13,682 nucleotides of DNA from JBNJEM01 sp051745935 (GTDB lineage Bacteria > Planctomycetota > Planctomycetia > Pirellulales > Pirellulaceae). How positions within the stretch are numbered: position 1 is the first letter of the stretch; each line of letters opens with the position of its first letter. The stretch covers positions 1 to 13,682 of the forward strand of contig JBNJEM010000140.1 in assembly GCA_051745935.1 (NCBI GenBank), read 5' to 3'. A program made the translations under genes and the position numbers. Below, one piece after another: positions 6,817 through 13,652 of this stretch. The notes beneath the pieces are model-generated. The model ran no database searches. It worked only from the letters and a program-made list of their open reading frames with translations, and had not been told where the DNA came from.

Positions 6817-8136
6817 GTGTCACCGGAACGAGCTTTGCACCAAGACCGGCGTGTCAGGTTGGGTTCGAGCAAAACCACTCTGGTTACCGAGCGTTGGCGA
6901 AACTGGTGGCGTGATGGGGTCGATATCGTGACCGAAGAGAGCACCGGGCAGAAGCAGAAGATAGAGGCTTTGGAGCACGAGGCGCAAGAATGTACGTCCG
7001 CTCTGGAGATGCTCCACGATATCGCCTCGATGGCCAACCGGGCTCAAAGTGTCCAGGAGGCGATCCAGTATTGTCTGCGGCGGGTCGCCGAACACGACGG
7101 CTGGAGCTTCGGACATGCCTTCCTGCCGTCCAAGGACGATCCTAACGTCCTGTTCGCGGGGTCCGCGTGGTACAAAGACGATGGTGAACGCTTCACGGCT
7201 TTTCGAGATCTAACGCTCAAGACGACACTCCGGGGGGGCGAGTCGCTTACGTGGCGAGTGTACGCCACTGGCGAACCGATTTGGACCACGGATTTTGCCC
7301 GCCAGCTCGGGCCCCCGCGAGCGAAACTGGCTCGGGATCTGGGAATTGCCATGGCGGCAGCCTTTCCGGTCATGGTTGAGACCCGGGTGGAGGGGGTGTT
7401 GGAGTTCTTCGCGGATAGCCTCACCGAGTTCAAGCCCGAGCTGCTTGAATCGATGGCCAATGTGGGGACGCAGCTGGGTCGTGTCATTGAACGGAAAGCG
7501 TTTCAGGACCGATTGCTCACCCTTGCCGAAGAGGAACACCGGCGGATCGGGCAGGAATTGCACGACGACGTGGGCCAGGAGTTGACCGGGCTCGCCTTGA
7601 CGGCCGAAACACTGGCCGAATTGCTGGACGCGGACGGGGGTCCCCCCGCCCAGCTGGCCCGCGGCATCCTTGCGGGGTTGGATCGCACCCGCCGCAAAAC
7701 CCAGGCGCTTTCCCGTGGACTGGTCCCCGCGGAGGTCAACGCGCCGGGATTGGAAGCGGCGTTGGACGGCCTGGCCGTTAAGTTGGATGAACAAGAAGGA
7801 ATCTCGTGCCGGCTGTGGTGCGACGTGGATCGGCGCGTGGTCGATGGCCAAACGGCCACGCAACTCTATCGCATTGCCCAGGAGGCGATTATCAACGTCC
7901 TCTGCCCCAGCGGAGCGAAGAACGTGGAAATCCTGCTCGAGAACGACGACACGATCACCCGGTTGGCGGTTCAAGGCAAGGAGGCGGTCCTGCCCTCGGA
8001 TGAGGACTGGGGAACAGAGTTGTGGCTGCGAATCATGCGATACCGGGCGGCATTGATTGGTGGTACACTCTCCGTTGAACCATCAGCGGCTGGCGGCACC
8101 TGGGTAACGTGTCGCTTGCCGAAAAGCCACTCGTAG
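6817..8136 (+). CDS. GAF-domain sensor histidine kinase (NarL-partner type, degenerate ATPase domain)
   Basis: Soluble sensor kinase of 439 residues or less, with no membrane segments. It has a basic N-terminus, a short coiled coil (about 42-60), a GAF domain (about 62-205) that would bind a small ligand, and a HisKA_3 helix with RRIGQELHDDVGQ, phospho-acceptor His249. The C-terminal HATPase region starts near 340 and keeps the N-box Glu and Asn (RIAQEAIIN, N360). The G1 box Asp is gone (LAVQGKEAV near 383-391), and the G2 glycines are replaced by TELW before LRIMRYRAALIGG; the final GGTWVTCRLP is kept. ATP binding may therefore be weak or lost. The start is uncertain: GTG 6817 has no ribosome binding site, and GTG 6928, just before the coiled coil, is a good alternative. 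Its 3' end overlaps, or abuts by 11 nt, the response regulator gene, its likely partner. Confidence 0.88.
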   Translation: MSPERALHQDRRVRLGSSKTTLVTERWRNWWRDGVDIVTEESTGQKQKIEALEHEAQECTSALEMLHDIASMANRAQSVQEAIQYCLRRVAEHDGWSFGHAFLPSKDDPNVLFAGSAWYKDDGERFTAFRDLTLKTTLRGGESLTWRVYATGEPIWTTDFARQLGPPRAKLARDLGIAMAAAFPVMVETRVEGVLEFFADSLTEFKPELLESMANVGTQLGRVIERKAFQDRLLTLAEEEHRRIGQELHDDVGQELTGLALTAETLAELLDADGGPPAQLARGILAGLDRTRRKTQALSRGLVPAEVNAPGLEAALDGLAVKLDEQEGISCRLWCDVDRRVVDGQTATQLYRIAQEAIINVLCPSGAKNVEILLENDDTITRLAVQGKEAVLPSDEDWGTELWLRIMRYRAALIGGTLSVEPSAAGGTWVTCRLPKSHS

Positions 8137-8141
8137 AGGAG
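8136..8141 (+). promoter_or_regulatory. Ribosome binding site deciding the response regulator start
   Basis: GAGGAG begins on the last base of the kinase stop codon (TAG, 8134-8136) and lies 6 nt before GTG 8148. Its position supports stop-restart coupling between kinase and regulator, and argues against the earlier GTG 8109. Confidence 0.7.
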
Positions 8142-8147
8142 CATCCC

Positions 8148-8795
8148 GTGACCACTCGCGTCTTGATCGTCGACGACCATCCCGCGGTGCGAGAAGGCCT
8201 GGCCGTCCGGATCTCCAGCCAAGAGGATCTGGAGGTGTGCAGCCAAGCGTCCGATGTCAACGACACGCTGCGGCAGCTCGACACCGTGCGCCCCGATGTC
8301 GCCGTGGTTGATATCCAACTGAAGACCGGTGATGGGCTGGAATTGGTCAAACGCATCAAGGCGCGCCACGAGTCCATTCAGATCTTGGTATGGTCGGTCT
8401 ACCCTGACAAGGTGTATGCCGAGCGAGCGCTGAAGGCCGGCGCCCTGGGGTATATCAATAAAGAGCACTCCACCGGTCGCATCGTGGATGCCATTCGCCG
8501 GGTCCGCGACGGCAAGATTTATCTATCGGATGAAATGGCCGAAAGCCTGCTCAGCAAGAGCGTCGGTGGGCGTCACTCCCGCAACAACTCGCCGGTGGAA
8601 GCCCTTTCCAATCGCGAACTCGAGGTGTTCCGGCTGATTGGCGAAGGTCTCTCGACCGCCCAGGTGGCCCAGCGGTTGCACTTGAGCCCCTACACGGTCG
8701 ACACGCACCGCCAGCGCATCAAGGAAAAGTTGAGTTTGGCCACGACCGCGGAGCTCACGCAGGCCGCCATCCGATGGACCCTGGAACGGGAGTGA
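8148..8795 (+). CDS. NarL/FixJ-family response regulator
   Basis: A 215-residue two-domain transcription regulator, expected to receive a phosphate from the upstream kinase and bind DNA as a dimer. The receiver domain has the acidic pair D9/D10 (LIVDDHP), phospho-acceptor D55 (VAVVDIQLK), switch residue S83 and K105 (GYINKEH), all intact. After a linker, a LuxR-type helix-turn-helix occupies about residues 152-213 (LSNRELEVFRLIGEGLST, then VAQRLHLSPYTVDTHRQRIK). I chose GTG 8148 because GAGGAG (8136-8141) lies 6 nt upstream and the protein then starts directly before the first beta strand. A longer frame from GTG 8109 would add 13 residues and overlap the kinase gene. The stop is 1 nt from the convergent marC-like stop. 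Targets are unknown; autoregulation through the palindromes at 6731-6807 is a guess. Confidence 0.94.
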   Translation: MTTRVLIVDDHPAVREGLAVRISSQEDLEVCSQASDVNDTLRQLDTVRPDVAVVDIQLKTGDGLELVKRIKARHESIQILVWSVYPDKVYAERALKAGALGYINKEHSTGRIVDAIRRVRDGKIYLSDEMAESLLSKSVGGRHSRNNSPVEALSNRELEVFRLIGEGLSTAQVAQRLHLSPYTVDTHRQRIKEKLSLATTAELTQAAIRWTLERE

Positions 8796-8796
8796 G

Positions 8797-9393
8797 TCAC
8801 GATGGCAAGGTGGATACGAAATCGTGTACGCCGCCGAGAAACATTTGCACGGCCACGGCGGTAAGGAGCATGCCCATGAGCCGCTCCACCGCGTGCAGCC
8901 CACGCTCGCCAAGCAGCCGGCTGAACGAAGCCGCGAAAACCAGAATCACGCCGCTGGCGAACCAGGCCGCGACCAGCGCCATCAACCAGTGCAACCATCG
9001 GTCGGGGGCGCGGGCCATCAGCAGCAACACGGTGGCCGCGGCGGACGGGCCGGCGATTAAGGGGATGGCAAGCGGCACGACAAATGGCTCACCCATCGAG
9101 TCTTCCTTGAAAATGTCGCCGGAACCGCCAAAGATCATCTTAAGAGCAATCAGAAAGAGGATCACCCCGCCGGCGATACCAAGGGCTGGCTCCGAGACGT
9201 CAAGCACGTCCAGGAAAACCTGACCGCAGAACAAAAACAGCATCAGCGCCGCCAGGGCAATCACTAACTCCCGCACGACAACCACCCGCGCCCGCCGCGG
9301 CTCCATGCCGCCGAGCAGCGAGACGAAAACGGGTACGTTCCCCACCGGGTCCATCACCAGGAACAGCATAACGGCAGCCGAGAGAATCGTCAT
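8797..9393 (-). CDS. MarC family (YhgN-like) integral membrane protein
   Basis: A 198-residue polytopic inner-membrane protein with about six hydrophobic segments. Family marks include the opening SAAVMLFLVMDPVGNVPVF, the segment ALGIAGGVILFLIALKMIF in the middle, EPFVVPLAIPLIAGPSA near residues 102-118, and a final RLMGMLLTAVAVQMFLGG. The pattern and length are close to E. coli YhgN, the MarC-family branch sometimes called NAAT. Despite the family name, a role in antibiotic resistance is not established, and the substrate is unknown. The start ATG overlaps the stop of the STAS gene as ATGA, so the two are probably translated together. It converges on the response regulator with a 1-nt gap, leaving no room for a separate terminator. 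Confidence 0.93.
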   Translation of the reverse strand: MTILSAAVMLFLVMDPVGNVPVFVSLLGGMEPRRARVVVVRELVIALAALMLFLFCGQVFLDVLDVSEPALGIAGGVILFLIALKMIFGGSGDIFKEDSMGEPFVVPLAIPLIAGPSAAATVLLLMARAPDRWLHWLMALVAAWFASGVILVFAASFSRLLGERGLHAVERLMGMLLTAVAVQMFLGGVHDFVSTLPS

Positions 9394-9791
9394 GAGCCTT
9401 CCGCCGGCTGGCCTTCCCCCGCGACCGGAATGCCTTCATGAACCCATTGCCGCGCCCGGTCCACTTCGTGATGCCCGAAATACCGAACTTCGGCCATGGT
9501 AAAGGGCTTGCAGAAAAAGCTCATTCCCTCCTGCCATGCCTTGTCGCCGACCATGGCAAGCCGCTCGATGTCGCGGAAGTGCTTGAAGTCAAACGTCACG
9601 TCCTTCCACAACGCCGCGGCGCTCCAACCGTGAAAATCGACCATCTCGAACAGCACCCGAATCTTCCCGTGCTCTACAATCAGCTTTTCAAACGCGGGCA
9701 CGAACTGCTCGTAGTCCTCGGCGGTCAGCTTGCCACTGACCCGCACGTAAACAACCTTTCCTTCGGCTTCTCGCTGGATTTTGACACTCAT
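9390..9791 (-). CDS. SpoIIAA-like STAS domain protein
   Basis: A 133-residue protein matching the SpoIIAA-like (STAS-fold) family. It has an N-terminal strand pair (GKVVYVRVSGKL), the helix ending in EKLIVEHGKIRVLFEM, then HGWSAAALWKDVTFDFKH and DIERLAMVGDKAW, and near the C-terminus FFCKPFTMAEVRYFGHHEVDRA. In this family the protein is thought to be a small lipid- or partner-binding module; the exact role is unknown and there is no obvious anti-sigma partner nearby. The frame is open further upstream to 9905, but ATG 9791 has GAGGAA about 6 nt before it and begins at the conserved domain, so I use it. It is first in a two-gene operon with the MarC-like gene (4-nt overlap), suggesting a membrane-linked role. 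Confidence 0.9.
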   Translation of the reverse strand: MSVKIQREAEGKVVYVRVSGKLTAEDYEQFVPAFEKLIVEHGKIRVLFEMVDFHGWSAAALWKDVTFDFKHFRDIERLAMVGDKAWQEGMSFFCKPFTMAEVRYFGHHEVDRARQWVHEGIPVAGEGQPAEGS

Positions 9792-10464
9792 CGGCTTCCT
9801 CTGCTTGTTTGGATTCCAAGAATCGTGGTAACACTTTAGCCGTGTGAAGTAGTATGCTGGCTTGGTGTTCACAAATCGCTTATGACGCGCCTCGTTTAAC
9901 CGCAAGGCCAGAGTCCGCTGAGCTACGCCTTGAACCCGGCAACGTTTATGACAGCGGACGGCGGCCTGCGCGCTCTACAGGACTGGCTTCAACTTCCCAC
10001 CAACTGTAATAGCCTTACTTCAGTTTGCTAAAAAGTTACGAGTCGTGAAACGTCAACTCGATCATACCGCAAAACGTTACCCTCGCGGGAACAACAGCGT
10101 TCAGTCCATCCCACCACGTAACGGCCGCATTGGACGTGCCAAACGTGGCGAAATGGTTTTTTGCTTTTCCGCCCAGCCCCGTCGTGCGACATTCGCGGCC
10201 GATTGACGCCCTGCCGTTCGGATGCCGCAACCCGCATACACGAGGCCTCTTTGATCCGTTCGGTCCCTTTGGTCCGTGGTTCAACGCGAGACAGGATACA
10301 TGGCGCGACAAAGTGCTTCGCCCGGACCTCGAGCTTGGCCCCGCCCCCGGGCGCGGCCAAAACCGCGAAAGTACCGGTGCGGTGCGTCAGATTGACAGGC
10401 GAGGCCGGCATCTTGTCGCAAGCGACGTTTCCGGGCGGCAAGCGACGCCAGCTTCGAGGCCGTT

Positions 10465-10482
10465 GACCGGTCTATACCGGTC
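10465..10482. repeat. Perfect 7-bp inverted repeat at the end of repeat copy B
   Basis: GACCGGT (10465-10471) and ACCGGTC (10476-10482) flank CTAT. The right arm is the GACCGGT end of repeat copy B; the left arm is outside it. The hairpin is therefore specific to this copy and may reflect a short duplication made when the repeat ended up here. Confidence 0.75.
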
Positions 10483-10576
10483 GCGGATGACTTCGTCCGC
10501 CGCGAGTCCGACCAACGGGAGGACGGCTTGCGTCGGGCCGCTTTCCACCCGGACCAATCCGACCGCCTGACGTATA
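10473..10576 (-). repeat. 102-bp dispersed repeat, copy B (inverted)
   Basis: Read on the minus strand it begins TATACGTCAGGCGG and ends GCGACCGGTATA. It carries the same invariant cores as copy A and copy C, in the opposite orientation to them. TATA stands at both ends. Most differences from copy A fall in the first third and around the GCGGCGGA/GCGGCGGA-C segment before GTCATCCG. Confidence 0.9.
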
Positions 10577-10697
10577 GCAGCACCTTGGCGATTGGACGCC
10601 GGGCACGCGGAACGCCCGCCCGGGCCGCCGCGAGGCAGTGGCACGTGAGTTGCGGTTTCGAGGAGCTACACGACGACTAGAGTGTATTGCGCGGGTT

Positions 10698-10725
10698 TTG
10701 AAAAGCGTGCATCATCGAATACAAT
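10698..10725 (+). promoter_or_regulatory. Sigma-70-like promoter for the 59-residue ORF
   Basis: TTGAAA (10698-10703) and TACAAT (10720-10725) are spaced by 16 nt, each one base from the classical consensus. The second box lies 65 nt before the ATG at 10791, giving a leader of about 55-60 nt. The surrounding DNA is locally AT-richer than the neighbouring spacer. Confidence 0.5.
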
Positions 10726-10790
10726 TCACGCGTTCTCGCGGGCGGCGCGTTGAGAACCATATCTAGAGATCGGCTCGAAAGGAGCACCCC

Positions 10791-10970
10791 ATGGCTATGA
10801 GTGACAGAAGTGGTATTGATCCCCAGCTTCACGAGCGGCGGGAGCGAATTGCCACAGCCGTGCTGGCTGAATTGGTTGGACGCGCGGGGGAGTATCGACC
10901 CGAGCATGCGCAGGCTGCCCTGCGGGCAGCGGATGAGCTCATGAAGGCTATCGATACGGAAGGATTGTAA
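10791..10970 (+). CDS. Small hypothetical protein, 59 residues
   Basis: I do not recognise this protein. It starts at ATG 10791 with AAAGGAG (10778-10784) 6 nt upstream, one of the best ribosome binding sites in the window, and has a promoter-like pair further upstream. The product begins MAMSDRSGIDPQLHERRERI, then an amphipathic, Ala/Leu-rich helix, a short RAGEYRPEH turn and a second helix ending ADELMKAIDTEGL. It looks like a small, charged two-helix cytosolic protein with no signal peptide or membrane segment and no cysteines. It lies 269 nt before the glycosidase-like gene on the same strand, so co-transcription is possible but not evident. Confidence 0.65.
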   Translation: MAMSDRSGIDPQLHERRERIATAVLAELVGRAGEYRPEHAQAALRAADELMKAIDTEGL

Positions 10971-11239
10971 CTCAAAGTGTAAGCGTTTCGCGCCCTTCGA
11001 ACGCCCCAGACGCTGGAAAAGCCCTGGTTTCAGGTCGTGTCCAGGTGGATCGAATTTGAACCCGTGACGGGTGCAGTCATGGCCGAAAAGGCGACGAAAG
11101 CCGGGCTTTACCAGCTAGTCGAGACGCGAAGCTTACAGTTTGAGATTGTAGTTTCCGCTTGGAGCCGCGGTGGTTTGGCGACCGGCGAAGTGTCCAAGGA
11201 GCGTCGATTCTCGAGACGGCGGACGAGACGGGGATATTG

Positions 11240-13537
11240 ATGAGGTTGAACTGGATACCATGGCGTTACATTGTTCGCAGCATCGCTCGCCGTTACGGCT
11301 TCGTCGATCCTCTCTCATTGATGGCGAATCTGAGCCGCTTTGGCGAACCCGCCGAGGTCGCGGCGCCGATTGAACTGCTCCGCGCGGGGGCCGTCTTCCA
11401 CGCGCGCGGGCTGATGAACACCAGCGCCATCCAGCACAACTTGGACTGGATTTGGCCGTTTTGGGTGGAACGGCAGTTCGACCCCAAAGATGAGGCCTTT
11501 GTGCCCCGCGCCTTCTCGATCACCCACGTGAACCTGACACATCGCAACTGGACGGCCATTGGCTTGCCGGACGTGGACGTCTATCCGATTGTCGATCCCC
11601 GTGGACTGCTCACGCCCCACTGGGATGGATGGTCCATCGACGGCTGGATCTTTGCCGCCGACGGAACGCGGCTGTTCCCCTCGCGGTGTCCGGCGTCTCA
11701 CCAATACCTTGATTTTAGCCAGGGGCTCGCCGTGACCACCGAGGTCGAGGGCGGGGCGCATTGGCTTCGGGCGCGCGCGGAGGTCATGGGGGATGCGGCC
11801 CGGCCTGTTTGTCGGCAAACATGGGTGGCGGAAAGCCGCCAGCCGGCCTGGCTCGCGATCGCGCTGCGGCCGTTCAATCCGGAGGGGGTCAGCTTCGTGT
11901 ACGATGTTCAATGGAATACGAAGGAGGGGGGTTGGACCGTCGATCGGGATGGTTGGGTCGGGTTTTCCGAGCCGCCGGAGCGGAGCCTGATGTCTGAGTA
12001 TCGGCGTGGTGACGTTTCACTTTTCGTGCCGGATGGCGTCGAGAGCCGGTCGGTCCAGTGTCGTGCGGGGATGGCCACCGCGGCCGCGTTGTACCGGTTG
12101 GAGCCGGGGCAAGGGCGGGAGCTGCAGGTTTCGGTTCCGCTGACTCGCGCCCCCTCCCTCGGCCGTTCCAGACGGCCTGCGATTACGTCGACCCGCCCGC
12201 CGGTTGAAACGTCGGCGGAAGCGAAGCCTGGCTCGTGGCAGGACGCCTTGTTTGGTCAAGCGCAGCTCGACGTGCCGGATGCCCGCATGCAGCAGCTTTA
12301 CCGGGCGGCGGTGCGGATGCTGGTCCTGCTGACGCCGGGGGACGTGTTTCCGGGCCCTTTCACCTATAAACGATTCTGGGTTCGCGACGCGGCGTTCTTG
12401 CTCCACGCGCTTCTCTGCGCCGGCCTTCACGAGCGGGTTCGGCGAGCCTTGCCCCAACTGCTCTCAACGCAGCGCCGCAACGGGTTTTTCCACTCTCAAG
12501 CCGGGGAGTGGGACGCCAACGGCGCGGCCCTGTGGACGCTTCATCGCTACTGCCAGCTGACCGGGGATTCGCCGCCGCCCGAGTGGCGTCGCGCGCTGAC
12601 CCGAGGTGGACAGTGGATCATCAATAAGCGGGTGCGCGAGCCGAAGTCGGCGGCTCACGCGGGCTTGCTGCCACCGGGGTTCAGCGCGGAGCACCTGGGG
12701 GCGAATGACTGGTATTATTGGGACGACTTTTGGGCCGTGGGAGGTCTGCGAGGAGCGGCCGAACTCCTGGGACGACTGGGCGATCATAAAAGTAGCGGTC
12801 GATTTCGGGACGAAGCTGAAGATTTGCTTGCCGCCATCGAACGGAGCCTCGAGATGACCGCCTCGCGACGCCCACGCGTCGGCATCCCGGCCTCCCCGTA
12901 TCGTCGCATGGACGCGGGGGCTGTCGGTTCCCTGGCCGGCAGCTATCCCCTGCGGATTCTGCCTCCCCGCGACCCCCGGATCGCCGATACGGTTGCGTTT
13001 CTTCGCGAATGTTGCTTCGTGGAGGAGGGATTCTTTCAGGACATGATCCATTCGGGCATCAATCCCTATTTGACGCTCCATGTGGCCCAAGTCCTTCTGC
13101 GCGACGGCGATCCCGGTTGGTTCGATCTGGCCGAAACCGTGGCCGGGCTGGCCTCGCCAACGGGCCAATGGCCTGAAGCCGTCCACCCGAGGACCGGTGG
13201 CGGATGCATGGGCGACGGTCAACACATGTGGGCCGCCGCCGAATGGGTGCTGGCAATCCGAAACGCCTTCGTGCGGGAAGAAGATGATCGAATCATTATT
13301 GGCTCGGGGCTGCCCGCTGCCTGGTTAAAGAGCGGCCGGAAAATCTCTTTTGGCCCCGCGCCAACCCGTTGGGGTAAGATTACCGTGTCCCTGGAGCCGG
13401 TCAGCCAAGGCATGAGCGTCCGGTGGCATGCCAGTTGGAGGGACTCACCGCCTCCGATAGACATTCGGCTGCTCGGATTCGAGCCGGCGAACGCAGCTGG
13501 TAAACATGGCACGTTGACCGTAGCCAAAACACCGTAG
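11240..13537 (+). CDS. Six-hairpin-glycosidase-like protein (GH15/GH63-type fold)
   Basis: A 765-residue protein without signal peptide, probably cytosolic. Residues ~1-330 form a mainly beta N-terminal region (e.g. HNLDWIWPFWVERQFDP at 66-82 and SITHVNLTHRNWTAIGLPD at 93-111), as in many (alpha/alpha)6 glycosidases. From ~340 an alpha-helical barrel shows YKRFWVRDAAFLLHALL (376-392), GEWDANGAALWTLHRY (422-437), NDWYYWDDFWAVGGLRGA (489-506) and GQWPEAVHPRTGGGCMGDGQH (642-662). Acidic residues D383, D425, D495/D496 and E646 are candidates for the catalytic pair. The sugar substrate is unknown; an alpha-glucan or storage/surface glycan is a guess. An in-frame TTG at 11159 would add 27 residues, but ATG 11240 starts the conserved-looking protein. 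A repeat array begins 12 nt after the stop. Confidence 0.75.
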   Translation: MRLNWIPWRYIVRSIARRYGFVDPLSLMANLSRFGEPAEVAAPIELLRAGAVFHARGLMNTSAIQHNLDWIWPFWVERQFDPKDEAFVPRAFSITHVNLTHRNWTAIGLPDVDVYPIVDPRGLLTPHWDGWSIDGWIFAADGTRLFPSRCPASHQYLDFSQGLAVTTEVEGGAHWLRARAEVMGDAARPVCRQTWVAESRQPAWLAIALRPFNPEGVSFVYDVQWNTKEGGWTVDRDGWVGFSEPPERSLMSEYRRGDVSLFVPDGVESRSVQCRAGMATAAALYRLEPGQGRELQVSVPLTRAPSLGRSRRPAITSTRPPVETSAEAKPGSWQDALFGQAQLDVPDARMQQLYRAAVRMLVLLTPGDVFPGPFTYKRFWVRDAAFLLHALLCAGLHERVRRALPQLLSTQRRNGFFHSQAGEWDANGAALWTLHRYCQLTGDSPPPEWRRALTRGGQWIINKRVREPKSAAHAGLLPPGFSAEHLGANDWYYWDDFWAVGGLRGAAELLGRLGDHKSSGRFRDEAEDLLAAIERSLEMTASRRPRVGIPASPYRRMDAGAVGSLAGSYPLRILPPRDPRIADTVAFLRECCFVEEGFFQDMIHSGINPYLTLHVAQVLLRDGDPGWFDLAETVAGLASPTGQWPEAVHPRTGGGCMGDGQHMWAAAEWVLAIRNAFVREEDDRIIIGSGLPAAWLKSGRKISFGPAPTRWGKITVSLEPVSQGMSVRWHASWRDSPPPIDIRLLGFEPANAAGKHGTLTVAKTP

Positions 13538-13548
13538 TTGAAACATCG

Positions 13549-13652
13549 TATATTTCAGGCGGTCGGATTTGCGCGGGTGGAAAGCCGCCCGGCGCAGGCC
13601 GTCCTTCCGTTGGTCGGACTCGCGGCACACAAAGTCATCCGCGACCGGTATA
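13549..13652 (+). repeat. 102-bp dispersed repeat, copy C (first tandem unit)
   Basis: The unit begins TATATTTCAGGCGG, 12 nt after the glycosidase stop, and ends GCGACCGGTATA. It contains the invariant core CCGTTGGTCGGACTCGCGGC (13607-13626) and GTCATCCGCGACCGGTATA (13634-13652). It differs from copies A and B by scattered substitutions, for example CACAAA before GTCATCCG. It could also serve as the 3' untranslated region of the glycosidase message. Confidence 0.9.

Larger units (their letters stand above)
9792..10790. other. 1-kb spacer with inverted 102-bp repeat copy, no gene seen
   Basis: Divergent spacer between the STAS gene and the 59-residue ORF. Open frames crossing it are overlapping on several strands, lack ribosome binding sites and run through the repeat, so I reject them. 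Visible elements are a 9-nt-period run with GATCC/GGTCC units (about 10250-10275), a direct repeat of GCAAGCGACG (10418-10427 and 10438-10447) whose first copy lies in the palindrome GTCGC-AA-GCGAC, the repeat copy B (10473-10576), and a promoter-like pair (10698-10725). Sequence at about 9898-9935 looks like D-arm and T-loop pieces of a tRNA on the minus strand but does not fold as one. Confidence 0.6.

Noticed and set aside
9792..9905. N-terminal extension of the STAS protein
   Set aside because: No ribosome binding site, and the added residues do not look like part of the domain; ATG 9791 has a good site.
9890..9940. tRNA-like pieces on the minus strand (GGCGTAGCTCAG and GGGTTCAA)
   Set aside because: The T-loop-like piece lies before, not after, the D-arm-like piece. 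No matching GAGC strand, anticodon arm or acceptor stem can be built.
10130..10583. Overlapping open frames of 100-146 codons on both strands around repeat copy B
   Set aside because: They run through the intergenic repeat, lack ribosome binding sites, have skewed Arg/Pro/Ser content and exclude each other.
11037..11240. 67-codon GTG-start frame whose TGA overlaps the glycosidase ATG (TGATG)
   Set aside because: The overlap would allow coupling, but there is no ribosome binding site and the second half is Arg-rich out-of-frame sequence. Left out pending conservation data.
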